Assembly: GCA_037132275.1 (NCBI GenBank)
Contig: JBAXPK010000007.1
Span: 9,142 to 73,141 of the forward strand
Length of the DNA: 64,000 nucleotides
Origin: JAABPW01 sp037132275
GTDB lineage: Bacteria; Verrucomicrobiota; Kiritimatiellia; CAIKKV01; CAITUY01
Reading direction: 5' to 3'
Part shown: one piece after another, positions 15,777 through 24,749 of the stretch
How the letters are laid out: every line of letters begins with the position of its first letter
Position numbering within the stretch: position 1 is the stretch's first letter
Translations under genes and position numbers: made by a program
Notes under the pieces: generated by a model
Databases searched by the model: none
Told to the model about the DNA's origin: nothing
What the model saw: the letters and a program-made list of their open reading frames with translations, nothing else

Positions 15777-18700
15777 AGGGTGGTTGTTGGCGGTTGTTTT
15801 GATTACGGGACTCGCATGGGCACTGCCAACCTGCGGGCAGATTCCTTTTGGGGGGATTCGCGGTTCGGTTTCAGATGCGGAGTTCGGAGGCCCGGCGGCA
15901 CAGGCCACGATCCAGGTGGTGGAACTGAACAAGGGGCAGGTCACATCGGAGGACGGGCATTTCATTGTCGAGGGATTGCCGCCGGGAAACTACACCATAA
16001 CGGTCTCAAAGCCGGGTTACGAGCGGCATGTCCAATCGGCTGTAATCGTGGTAGCCGGGGCGTTGACGGATTTGGCGATTGAGTTGAAGGGTGAATTCAC
16101 CGAGATGGAGGAATTGACGGTGCGCGACTTGGAATTGACGGATACCGCGAGCGAAACCGGCCTGCTGAACCTGCGCCGCAATACGCTGTCGTTCCAAGAT
16201 TCCGTCAGCAAGGACATGATGCGGCGCGCCGGGGCAAGTGATGCGGCCGGGGCGCTGAAACTGGTCGTTGGTGCCTCGGTGGTGGACGGCAAGTACGCCA
16301 CCGTTCGAGGCATGAGTGACCGGTATGTCGGGGTTGCGCTGAATGGCATGCGTGTACCCAGTTCCGATCCCAAGAAGCGCGCCGTACAATTGGATATCTT
16401 TCCTTCCGGAACGATCGAGAGCATGACCGTGTCCAAGACCTTCACCGCGGATCTGCCGGGTGATTACAGCGGCGGCGGTGTCAATATCCGGACGATTTCG
16501 ATTCCTGAAAAGCCGTTTATGAAAGCATCCCTATCTCGTGAGGTCAATGGGCAGTTTACCGGGAAAGATGGCTTCGTCACCTACGACGGGTCGGGGTGCA
16601 GCCAGTGGGGTCGCGATCAGGGGTCGCGGGCCATGCCGACGGATTTGGCGAACATGACTCGGAATCCGATTCTTACCAGTAGCATTATCGCGGGTGGTTC
16701 ACTGCCGTCGAGCTTCTCGTTACACAATCAGTTGGTGGACGCCGATCATCCGCAAGACCCCGTCTATGCGGAGTATGACCGCATTACCCGTTCCCTCTCC
16801 CCTGCCATGGGTGTCAAGTTTACCAAGGTGCCCGACGGGAACTATGGGTATTCGCTGAGTGGAGGCAGTCGCAAGGATGTGGGAGGCGGCTGGACGGCGG
16901 GGGGGATTGGCGCGTTCACCTACAGCGACAAGTTTACGGTGCAGGATGCGGCCGAGCAGTCCTACTCGCGGGCCGAGTTCGGAGGTGTGAATCTCGCGGA
17001 CAACAACCAGTTCCGCCGCCAGACCGGGAGTCAGGAAGTCAAGGACAGCATGCTGGCGTCGGTGGGATTGGCCCAAGGGGATGAGCAGGCGTTTGGATTC
17101 ACATGGCTCAGGACTCAGGCCGCCACAGACCGTGCCTCCATCAGAAATGACATGACGTTTCCCAATACGATGCCTGTGGATGCTCAGGTGGATCGGGTTC
17201 AGGGCATCCAGTACACCGAGCGATCCACGGATTCCAAGCAGTATACCTGGCATCGGAAGTTTGATCCGGTGGAGGTTGAGTTGTTCGGGGCGCACAATGT
17301 CGTTCGACAGTACGATCCGGATACGCGGCGTTTCAAAGAACAAGTTTCGCGGTCGGGGCCGGAGGAGTGGAATTTTATCATTCCCCAACCCTCCAGCGTG
17401 ATGTCCGTCTACAATGCTGCGCGTATCTGGCGTGATATCGAAGAGGATAACACCCAAGAGGGAATCAACCTTAACCTCCCCTTCAAGGCAAACGATTCCG
17501 ATGGCCGATTCAAACTCGGCGCACTCAAAGACATGACCCAGCGGTCGTTTACTCAGTCGGCTTTCACCTATCTCGGGGTGTCGCGGTTCCGCCAGAAGCC
17601 CCCCGCTGACAGTTCCGATGCTGATGCGCAGAAGTGGTACACCAATGATGTCAAGAGTGCCGATTTCAAGACGACCTCGTCGGATCCCTCCGCGTTGTGG
17701 ACGGATACTTTTACGGCTGACAATAATATCGGCGCCGGGCCCTATCAGAACGAAATGCGGTGGTATATCATTCCGCAGATCGGGCAGAATAACGTAAACT
17801 ATCAAGCCAGTCAGGATCTTCCCTCAGGGTATTGGATGCTGGATTATCCGTTAACGTCGCGACTCAAGGCCCTTGCCGGCGCCCGGCTTGAAGTTACCGA
17901 CATTTCGATCGATCCGATTTCGGCTTATGAAGCCATCCAGCCGGGAAGTTATTCCTACTCGGTGTTGACCCTGGAGTCGGGCGCGTATTCCTTCAAGCCC
18001 GCCACGCGGGCTGACGTCCAGACCCATATGCAGGAGGCGGACTGGTTGCGCTCGATGGGTCTGGTGTACGAACTCGCCCCGAAAATGAACCTTCGGGTCA
18101 ACTGGTCGCAGACCATTGCTCGTCCCACCATTCGGGAGTTGGCCCCGGTGCTGTCGGTGGATCCCATCGAAAACGAGAATTTTGTCGGTAATCCGAACCT
18201 GAAGGTTTCGCATGTGGAAAACGATGACGTGCGATGGGAGTGGTTTCGGAAGCCGGGCGAGGTGTGGGCGGTCAGCTGGTTTTACAAGAAGATCACCGAT
18301 CCTATTGAAAAGATCTCCTTTAACTATTACGGTGACCCGTATGTCGTGGCGGTCAACTATCCTGAGGGCCAGGTTTCCGGAATGGAATACGAGGCCCGAA
18401 AAGACCTCGATTTCCTGCCTGGGCCTTTCGGATACCTGCATGTGGGCGCCAACTATACCCGCATGAAATCACTAGTGGTGTTGCCCGATGAATATGCGAA
18501 CCGGTTGAAGAACTACGATCTTTATCCCGAGGAGCGGGATCCTTCCGACGAGTATGTGTCGCCCTTTGACCAGTTTGCGAAGGGCTTTGTCTTCAGTTTC
18601 TTTAATATGGAAGATGTTGGGAAATCGAAGGGGGCTACGCGTGACATGGAGGGGCAGCCGGATTTTCTATTCAACTTCAACTTGGGATATGACATTGAGA

Positions 18701-18990
18701 AATGGGGAACCTCCATCAACTGGTTCTATAACATTCGCGGCGATATGCTTAAGACCGGCGCGGCAGTGGCGGATTACGCCATTCCCGATGTGTACACCAA
18801 GAAGCTAGCAACGGTTAACCTGGGTCTGACACAGAAGCTTACCAAGACTGTAAGTTGCACCGTCGGTGCCCAGAACCTTCTGGATCAGGAGATCCGGGAA
18901 GTTTACCGGCTGCCGGATGGCAAGGAGATCCCCAAACGAAGCTACCGCGAAGGGATTCGCTACACCTTCAGCATTTCAGGAACCTGGTAA
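15760..18990 (+). CDS. TonB-dependent outer-membrane receptor
   Basis: 1076 aa. Order of parts: signal peptide; carboxypeptidase-regulatory-like beta domain (about residues 30-115, 'GSVSDAEFGGPAAQATIQVV', 'EGLPPGNYTITVSKPGY'); plug domain ('YATVRGMSDRYVGVALNGM', 'SGGGVNIRT'); and a long beta-barrel ending with an aromatic C-terminal residue (SISGTW). It should import a bulky substrate across the outer membrane using energy from TonB-ExbB-ExbD encoded right after it. ATG 15760 has an ACGGGA site and gives a proper signal peptide; starts further upstream would lie within the lipoprotein gene. The N-terminal domain is typical of receptors that work with surface lipoproteins. Confidence 0.94.
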   Translation: MSRNPKGWLLAVVLITGLAWALPTCGQIPFGGIRGSVSDAEFGGPAAQATIQVVELNKGQVTSEDGHFIVEGLPPGNYTITVSKPGYERHVQSAVIVVAGALTDLAIELKGEFTEMEELTVRDLELTDTASETGLLNLRRNTLSFQDSVSKDMMRRAGASDAAGALKLVVGASVVDGKYATVRGMSDRYVGVALNGMRVPSSDPKKRAVQLDIFPSGTIESMTVSKTFTADLPGDYSGGGVNIRTISIPEKPFMKASLSREVNGQFTGKDGFVTYDGSGCSQWGRDQGSRAMPTDLANMTRNPILTSSIIAGGSLPSSFSLHNQLVDADHPQDPVYAEYDRITRSLSPAMGVKFTKVPDGNYGYSLSGGSRKDVGGGWTAGGIGAFTYSDKFTVQDAAEQSYSRAEFGGVNLADNNQFRRQTGSQEVKDSMLASVGLAQGDEQAFGFTWLRTQAATDRASIRNDMTFPNTMPVDAQVDRVQGIQYTERSTDSKQYTWHRKFDPVEVELFGAHNVVRQYDPDTRRFKEQVSRSGPEEWNFIIPQPSSVMSVYNAARIWRDIEEDNTQEGINLNLPFKANDSDGRFKLGALKDMTQRSFTQSAFTYLGVSRFRQKPPADSSDADAQKWYTNDVKSADFKTTSSDPSALWTDTFTADNNIGAGPYQNEMRWYIIPQIGQNNVNYQASQDLPSGYWMLDYPLTSRLKALAGARLEVTDISIDPISAYEAIQPGSYSYSVLTLESGAYSFKPATRADVQTHMQEADWLRSMGLVYELAPKMNLRVNWSQTIARPTIRELAPVLSVDPIENENFVGNPNLKVSHVENDDVRWEWFRKPGEVWAVSWFYKKITDPIEKISFNYYGDPYVVAVNYPEGQVSGMEYEARKDLDFLPGPFGYLHVGANYTRMKSLVVLPDEYANRLKNYDLYPEERDPSDEYVSPFDQFAKGFVFSFFNMEDVGKSKGATRDMEGQPDFLFNFNLGYDIEKWGTSINWFYNIRGDMLKTGAAVADYAIPDVYTKKLATVNLGLTQKLTKTVSCTVGAQNLLDQEIREVYRLPDGKEIPKRSYREGIRYTFSISGTW

Positions 18991-18994
18991 TTCA

Positions 18995-19921
18995 ATGAAG
19001 AAGGACGGCATCAACAAAGGACTGAAGCAGAGCTGGGCATGGGCGCTGATCTCGGCGCTTTTTGTCATGCCTGTCGCGGACGCGGCGGAGCCCGGCCCCG
19101 GGGAGTCCGGAGTTGCCCAGCCACCTGTCTCCGCCATGGTTGCGTCGGCGCCGGGCTGGTGGGGTGCAATGGCCCGGCAACCATGGGCGAAGCGATTGGC
19201 CCGCATGTGGACCGGCGAGGAGCCGGATGATGCCAGCAGTGCGGTGATGGGTGGGCGCATGGGTGCTTTCCTGGATGTGGTTGAACAGGGCAACTTGTTT
19301 CACATTTTCCGGAAAGGAGGGCCGATCATGTGGCCCCTGTTTTGCGCCGCGCTTTTGTCCTTGGGCACCGTTTTGGAACGGGCCGGTTTTTTCACCTTGG
19401 AGCGTTTTCGCAGGAATGCCGCCGAGCAACGGAAATTCATGGCGGCGCTCAGGGATGGGAGCATCGAGCAGGCGGCCGCGATTAGTGCTGGCAGTCGCTT
19501 CTATGTAGTGCGTGTGCTCGGTTACGCAGTGTCCCATTCAGGATCCGCCTTGGAAGGGGCGATACAATATGCCAAGGAACGTGAACTGCACCGGTATCGC
19601 CGGGGCATCCCCATGCTGGATACGGTGATCACCCTGGCGCCGCTGCTCGGTTTGCTGGGCACGGTGACGGGTATGATGGCGTCATTTTCACTGATCGGTG
19701 GCGAACTGGGCGCCCCGGGGGCGATCACGGGCGGGATTGCCGAGGCCCTGATTGCCACCGCGTTCGGACTGGGTATTGCGATTACCAGCTTGATTCCCTT
19801 CAATTTGATGAATCAGAAACTGGAGACCGCAACCCAGGAGATTGATGAAGCCGCCAGTGCGATGATGATCCTGCTCGCGGGGCGGATGGGGTTCCCTCAT
19901 GGGCAAGGAGGCGTCGCATGA
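18995..19921 (+). CDS. exbB: MotA/TolQ/ExbB proton channel protein
   Basis: 308 aa. Signal-like segment and about 90 residues of linker, then the ExbB core: first membrane helix after KGGPIMWPLFCAALLSLGTV, and the conserved RYRRGIPMLDTVITLAPLLG / GLLGTVTGMMASFSLIGGE / GIAEALIATAFGLGIAITSL segments that line the proton channel. It couples proton flow to TonB movement at the inner membrane. It starts 4 bases after the receptor stop and overlaps tonB by ATGA. A second, longer paralogue with nearly identical channel helices lies at 22814. Within this cluster it may be the ExbB partner and the other the TtpC-type accessory. Confidence 0.93.
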   Translation: MKKDGINKGLKQSWAWALISALFVMPVADAAEPGPGESGVAQPPVSAMVASAPGWWGAMARQPWAKRLARMWTGEEPDDASSAVMGGRMGAFLDVVEQGNLFHIFRKGGPIMWPLFCAALLSLGTVLERAGFFTLERFRRNAAEQRKFMAALRDGSIEQAAAISAGSRFYVVRVLGYAVSHSGSALEGAIQYAKERELHRYRRGIPMLDTVITLAPLLGLLGTVTGMMASFSLIGGELGAPGAITGGIAEALIATAFGLGIAITSLIPFNLMNQKLETATQEIDEAASAMMILLAGRMGFPHGQGGVA

Positions 19922-20622
19922 TCGGGCGCGTGTTGGGATTCATCTTCGGTATCTCGATTCTTGCAGGTGTGTTGCTGTTCGGGGGCCTGCTCATGCCCCA
20001 GGGCAAAAAGAACGCCCACATTAAAAACGTCGAACTGCTTTCAGGGGACATGCAAAAGGAAGAAAAGAAGGTGGAGCAGCCTCCGCCTGAAAAACCGCCG
20101 GAGGAACTGCAGGCTCAAAAGGATCAGCCGCCGGAGATCAGCGAGGTTACGGCCGCTCCCCAGATGTCCGATAATACCCCGGCACTGGACGCCGCAAGCC
20201 TGAGTTCCATCATGTCGGCGCTGAATCCCGGGAGCGGAGGCGGCGAATTCGGGTCGTCCGTTAACCTAGCCTCAGGCGGCCGCATCGGGGGAACCGGTAA
20301 GGCTGGCAGCCAGGCAAGCGAGGGCCTGGACAAGGCTTTCGGTATGGACGATATCGATCAGAAGCCACGGGTCATTGTCCAGACGCCCCCAGCGTATCCG
20401 GCCGAGTTGCGGGGCAAGAAAATGGGAGGCGTTGTGCAGGTTGCCTTTGTCGTGACGACGACAGGTCAGGTCTTCAATCCGCGTGTGGAGACTGCCTCCC
20501 ATCCGGCCTTCGGGGCGCCGGCTCTAGCTGCCGTGCGACAGTGGAGGTTCGAGCCCGCCGTCAGGGGCGGGACCAGAGTGAAATGCCGGATGCGGGTTCC
20601 GATCAAATTTCAGGCGGGGTAG
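19918..20622 (+). CDS. tonB: TonB energy transducer
   Basis: 234 aa. One N-terminal membrane helix (residues about 4-26), a Pro/Glu/Lys-rich periplasmic stretch (VEQPPPEKPPEELQ), a Gly/Ser-rich linker, and a C-terminal TonB fold starting PPAYPAELRGKKMGGVVQVA and ending RRVPIKF-like (MRVPIKFQAG). It links the ExbB/ExbD motor to the receptor at 15760. The start overlaps exbB (ATGA). The short basic/acidic linker is shorter than in E. coli TonB, as in TonB2/TonB3-type proteins of multi-gene TonB clusters. Confidence 0.92.
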   Translation: MIGRVLGFIFGISILAGVLLFGGLLMPQGKKNAHIKNVELLSGDMQKEEKKVEQPPPEKPPEELQAQKDQPPEISEVTAAPQMSDNTPALDAASLSSIMSALNPGSGGGEFGSSVNLASGGRIGGTGKAGSQASEGLDKAFGMDDIDQKPRVIVQTPPAYPAELRGKKMGGVVQVAFVVTTTGQVFNPRVETASHPAFGAPALAAVRQWRFEPAVRGGTRVKCRMRVPIKFQAG

Positions 20623-20625
20623 TTC

Positions 20626-22032
20626 ATGAAGACCATCAAACACTATTACTGGCTTGGCTTGGCTGTTGCCCTGTGGGGCGCGGCTACGCTTTCCGTTCAG
20701 GGAGTTCCGTCAACGGCAACGAATGCGGCGCCCCCCTCCGCGGCGATCGCGGCCTTGTGGAAGGATCCCGTGTTCCAGAAACAATTCGTCGGGAGCTACG
20801 GGATCTCGGCGGAACTCGAGCCCCGGGTGACGCCGGAGGAAGTGGCGCTTCTGGAGCGTCTCCGCCCATTGATGGGGACGAATCTTCGCGCGGCGGCCAA
20901 GTTGTTGGAGAGTGAAATCAAGCCAAATTCCTCGGCGATGCTGGATTTCAACCTGGGCAGTATCTATTTCCAGCAGGACCAGATGGACAAGGCGGCGCGG
21001 CGCTATCGCCGCGCCGTGGAGAAATTCCCCTCCTTCCGCCGGGCGTACCGCAATTTGGGCATGATCCAGGTGCGTGACGGGAAATACGACGAGGCCATTG
21101 CGAGCTTCACCCGGATGATTGAATTGGGCGGTGGCGACGCCTATTCCTATGGTCTTCTGGCATTCGCGTATGCGGCGAAGGATGACTATCTGGCGGCCGA
21201 AGCGGCGTATCGCAATGCCTTGCTGCTCCAGCCCGACAACACGGAATGGCGACTGGGGCTGACCCGGTGTGTATTCAAGCAGCAGAAATTCGAGGATGCC
21301 GTCTCGCTTCTCGACGTGCTGATCCAGCACTATCCGGAGAAGCCGGAATTCTGGCTCCTGCAGGCCAATGCGTATCTTGGTCTGAAACGGCCGTTGAAGG
21401 CGGCGGTCAATCTGGAATGTCTGGATCGCATGCAGAAAGCCTCGCCCGAAAACATGGTTCTGCTGGGGGACTTGTATCTGGGCGAGGATTTGGCGGATCT
21501 GGCAGCACAAGCCTACGGGTTGGGCCTGTCGGGGGAGCCCGCCTTACCTACGGCCCGTGTAATCCGGTGCGCCCAACAACTGGCAGCCAAGGGCGCCTTC
21601 GGGCAGGCGAGGTTCGTCGCCGCCCGTCTTCGTGCCCTGCGCGAGAAATCGCTGGAGCCCGCAGACCGTGCACAATTGGCCAAACTCGATGCGCGCATTG
21701 CCTTGGCGCGTGGGGATGAGGGGCCCGAGTTGGTGCGGGCGCTGGAGGAGACCCTCAAGTTGAACCCTCTGGATGGCGACGCCCTGATGCTGATGGCCCA
21801 ATATTTTTCACGCAAGAATGAATCGGAACGAGCCGTCCTGAACTATGAACGTGCGGCCGAAATCCCGGAGTTTGAGGTGCAGGCCCGGACGCGGCATGCG
21901 CAGTTGCTGGTCGGCCTGGGTCGGTTTAACGATGCGCTGCCTCTGCTCCGGCGGGTACAGGAAGTGAAACCGCGCGAGGAGATTGCCCGTTACCTCGAGC
22001 AAATCGAACGTATTGCAAGGAGTAAACGATGA
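20626..22032 (+). CDS. Periplasmic TPR protein of the TonB cluster
   Basis: 468 aa. Signal peptide (LGLAVALWGAATLSVQG), then about nine tetratricopeptide repeats, e.g. 'DFNLGSIYFQQDQMDKAARR', 'YRNLGMIQVRDGKYDEAIAS' and 'LMAQYFSRKNESERAVLNYE'. TPR proteins are regular members of TonB2-type gene clusters and are thought to assist TonB or receptor assembly in the periplasm. It starts 3 bases after tonB and overlaps the DUF3450 gene by ATGA, so it is clearly part of the operon. Its exact partner is not known. Confidence 0.9.
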   Translation: MKTIKHYYWLGLAVALWGAATLSVQGVPSTATNAAPPSAAIAALWKDPVFQKQFVGSYGISAELEPRVTPEEVALLERLRPLMGTNLRAAAKLLESEIKPNSSAMLDFNLGSIYFQQDQMDKAARRYRRAVEKFPSFRRAYRNLGMIQVRDGKYDEAIASFTRMIELGGGDAYSYGLLAFAYAAKDDYLAAEAAYRNALLLQPDNTEWRLGLTRCVFKQQKFEDAVSLLDVLIQHYPEKPEFWLLQANAYLGLKRPLKAAVNLECLDRMQKASPENMVLLGDLYLGEDLADLAAQAYGLGLSGEPALPTARVIRCAQQLAAKGAFGQARFVAARLRALREKSLEPADRAQLAKLDARIALARGDEGPELVRALEETLKLNPLDGDALMLMAQYFSRKNESERAVLNYERAAEIPEFEVQARTRHAQLLVGLGRFNDALPLLRRVQEVKPREEIARYLEQIERIARSKR

Positions 22033-22817
22033 CGTCAAAGAGAGCTTTGATTATGGCGGCTTTATGCGGCTCTGCCCTTTGGGCGGCGGCTGGCGCACCG
22101 CCGGGTGCGGGGGCGCCGCCCGAGGGTCCGGCCTTGGCGGAGACTAGGCTGGTTCTTGATAAGTGGATCGAGACGCAGCAGGTTATCGCCCGGGAGCGCA
22201 AGGACTGGCAGCAGGGCAAGGATATGCTGGAGTCACGCCTGGAACTGGCGCGCAAGGAGGCCGCGACCATTGACGAGAAACTCAAGCAGGTCGAGGCGGC
22301 CTCGGCGGTGGCAGCCAAACAGCGGGCGGCCATCCAGGAGGACATCACAAGACTCAAACACTCCTCTGAACGTCTGTCCTCCGCCGCTTACCGTTTGGAA
22401 GCCAACATCAGGTTGTCGTTCCCGATGCTGCCCGATCCCGTGCAGACCAAACTCAAGCCGCTGTATGACCGCATCCCGCTCCATGGCGCCACGACCAAGG
22501 TGACCGCAGCCGAGCGGTTCCAGAACGTGTTGGGCATCCTGAGCGAGGCGATGAAGGCCAACAACGAAATCCCCGTGGTGTTTGAGGTTCGTACCCTTGC
22601 GAACGGGAAACCGGCCGAAGTCCGAGTGCTCTATGTGGGGCTGGGTCAGGCCTACTATCTGAGCACGGCAGGGGAGGCCGGTATCGGCCGGCCCTCCACC
22701 AACGGTTGGGTTTGGGAAGCCTCCGACGGAATTGCGCGGGAAGTGCTCAAGGCAATTGAAATACAGGAAGGCAAGCGCCCGCCCGCCTTCGTTTCCCTGC
22801 CGGTGGTGCTTAAATGA
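22029..22817 (+). CDS. DUF3450 family periplasmic coiled-coil protein
   Basis: 262 aa. Signal peptide, then a long coiled coil (about residues 40-125, heptads of Leu/Ala/Glu/Arg) and a C-terminal domain with FQNVLGILSEAMKANNEI and VRVLYVGLGQAYYLS, which identify the DUF3450 family. This family occurs almost only in clusters with TtpC-like ExbB, ExbB, ExbD and TonB. Its role is thought to be support of the energising complex, but the mechanism is not established. Both ends overlap neighbouring genes by ATGA junctions. Confidence 0.92.
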   Translation: MTSKRALIMAALCGSALWAAAGAPPGAGAPPEGPALAETRLVLDKWIETQQVIARERKDWQQGKDMLESRLELARKEAATIDEKLKQVEAASAVAAKQRAAIQEDITRLKHSSERLSSAAYRLEANIRLSFPMLPDPVQTKLKPLYDRIPLHGATTKVTAAERFQNVLGILSEAMKANNEIPVVFEVRTLANGKPAEVRVLYVGLGQAYYLSTAGEAGIGRPSTNGWVWEASDGIAREVLKAIEIQEGKRPPAFVSLPVVLK

Positions 22818-24244
22818 AAATGATCTTCACAGGAATGATACTACTGGCTTGGACGCTGACGGCGGCGGAGCCCGCTCCCGGTCCGACGGCCTCTCCGGCC
22901 TTGAAAGGGCTGGCCCAGTCGGCCCAGGCGGAATTGGAGCGCGCCACCCGCGAACTCAACGAGTTGAGGGACGAGATCGCGACGGCGAAAGTCCCCCTGG
23001 CCGAAGAGCTGGCGAAATGGGAGGACAACCTCGTGCAGGGCCGACGCAAACTGGATCAGGCCCAAAAGATGGCTGATTCGGGAACTATGGAAATGGTCGC
23101 GCTCAAGGCGGAGCAGAAGTCACGTGAGGACGAGTTGGCATACATCGCCAATTTGCTGGACGAGTATGCCCGAACCTGCGAGACCAAGGCTTCAATTACC
23201 GAACTGCAGGTGCTGGCCTCGGCCTTGGAGGCCGCAAAACAGGCTCCCAACAATCCGACCCTTTCTTCAGACGACCGGTTTGACCGCCAGGTGGCCGTGG
23301 CCGATTTGACCTGTACCCGGCTGGCCGAGGCGATTGGCGGAGCGCGTTTTGGCGGCACTGCGGTGGGTCCGGACGGGACGGTTGAGGAGGGGCAGTTCCT
23401 TACGGTTGGCCCGGCGGCGATGTTTGGTTCGACAAACGGTTCATTGGCCGGGGTTGTGCTCCCGCAACCGGGCTCCTCAAAGCCCATGGTCCGCCCTTTG
23501 GAAGGTGAGCTGCAGACCGGTCTGGCTGGACTCATCGCTACCGGCAAGGGTGCTCTGCCGGTGGATCCGTCGCGCGGCGGCGCCTTGAAGGCGCTGGTCC
23601 ATAAATTCGACATTGTAGAGGTTTTTAAAAAAGGGGGCCCGATCATGTGGCCGCTGTTGGTGGCGGCCGCCCTGTCACTCCTGACTGTCGTTGAGCGCCT
23701 CATCTTTTTGACGCTCGAGCAAAGCCGCCGCAATCCGCAGGCCGTCCAGCGGTTTCTTGAGGCCGTGACCGACGGCGACTTCGAACGGGCGCTCGCCGTC
23801 GGGGGGAAATCGCGTTTCTTTGTGCTGAGGGCGCTGGCCTATGCGCTCGAACACCGCGAGAAGTCCATTTCGAATGCGCTGCTGTTCTCCCAATCACGTG
23901 AAATGCGGCGCTACCGCCGCGGGATTCCCGTTCTGGACACGGTCATCACGCTCGCTCCGCTGCTGGGCTTGCTGGGCACGGTGACGGGCATGATGGGATC
24001 CTTTGCCCTGATCGGCGGCGAGCTCAGCGCCCCCGGGGCGATCACGGGAGGTATCGCCGAGGCGTTGATCGCGACCGCGTTCGGCCTTGGCATCGCCATC
24101 ACGAGTCTCATCCCTTTTAACATGTTGAATGCGCGCATGGAAGAAGCCCGGCAGGAAATGGAGGCGGCGGCCATCCAGCTGGAATTGCTCGTGAACCGCC
24201 CGGCAGGCCCGTTGGAGGCCATGGGCCAACATCAGACTAATTAA
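22814..24244 (+). CDS. Long ExbB paralogue, TtpC-like
   Basis: 476 aa. Signal peptide, about 230 residues of periplasmic region including coiled coil (about 30-135), then an ExbB/TolQ core with KKGGPIMWPLLVAAALSLLT and the same channel segments as the ExbB at 18995 (RYRRGIPVLDTVITLAPLLG, GLLGTVTGMMGSFALIGGE). This N-terminally extended layout is that of TtpC, an accessory ExbB-like subunit known from Vibrio TonB2 systems, where it is required for function. It overlaps the DUF3450 gene by ATGA and precedes exbD by 13 bases. The near identity of the two channel halves suggests local duplication. Confidence 0.9.
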   Translation: MKMIFTGMILLAWTLTAAEPAPGPTASPALKGLAQSAQAELERATRELNELRDEIATAKVPLAEELAKWEDNLVQGRRKLDQAQKMADSGTMEMVALKAEQKSREDELAYIANLLDEYARTCETKASITELQVLASALEAAKQAPNNPTLSSDDRFDRQVAVADLTCTRLAEAIGGARFGGTAVGPDGTVEEGQFLTVGPAAMFGSTNGSLAGVVLPQPGSSKPMVRPLEGELQTGLAGLIATGKGALPVDPSRGGALKALVHKFDIVEVFKKGGPIMWPLLVAAALSLLTVVERLIFLTLEQSRRNPQAVQRFLEAVTDGDFERALAVGGKSRFFVLRALAYALEHREKSISNALLFSQSREMRRYRRGIPVLDTVITLAPLLGLLGTVTGMMGSFALIGGELSAPGAITGGIAEALIATAFGLGIAITSLIPFNMLNARMEEARQEMEAAAIQLELLVNRPAGPLEAMGQHQTN

Positions 24245-24257
24245 GGAGAATGAATCG

Positions 24258-24680
24258 ATGCATGGCGGTGGAGGCGGTGGACCAGGGAAAAAGGCACGGA
24301 TCGAGATCATCCCGCTGATCGACATCATATTCTTTTTGCTGGCCACCTTTATCATGGTCTCGCTGTCCATGACCCAGAATCAGGGCGTTTCGGTGGCGTT
24401 GCCGAGCGCGGCTTCGGCGGCCTCGTTGGGCGACCAGCAGGAAATGCAAAAGTCAGTCACCCTGAGTGTCACGGAAAAAGGCGAGGTGTTCTACAACAAG
24501 GAAAAGATTTCGATCGCGCAGTTGCCGATGCGGCTGCAGAACTACAAGACCACCAGCAAAGACCCCAAGGTGATTGTCAACGCCGATGCGGGGGCGAATT
24601 TCAAAAATGTGGTGGCAGTTCTGGATGAAGCCCGAAAGTGCGGGATCGCCAAAGTGGGGATAAACACGGACAAAAAATAG
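24258..24680 (+). CDS. exbD: Biopolymer transport protein ExbD
   Basis: 140 aa. A short Gly-rich cytoplasmic lead, a single membrane helix containing the essential Asp (IEIIPLIDIIFFLLATFIMV, Asp in PLIDI), and a periplasmic domain (VTLSVTEKGEVFYNKEKI ... VIVNADAGANFKNVVAVLDE) typical of ExbD. It partners the two ExbB-type proteins to power TonB. An AAGGAG site lies 9 bases upstream of the start. It is the only ExbD in the cluster, so both ExbB paralogues must share it or use one encoded elsewhere. Confidence 0.94.
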   Translation: MHGGGGGGPGKKARIEIIPLIDIIFFLLATFIMVSLSMTQNQGVSVALPSAASAASLGDQQEMQKSVTLSVTEKGEVFYNKEKISIAQLPMRLQNYKTTSKDPKVIVNADAGANFKNVVAVLDEARKCGIAKVGINTDKK

Positions 24681-24749
24681 CAATCAAGGATGAAAAGGAG
24701 AACACGGATGAAAAAGGCAGGAAACAGAGAAGTTAAAACAGGAGGAGCA

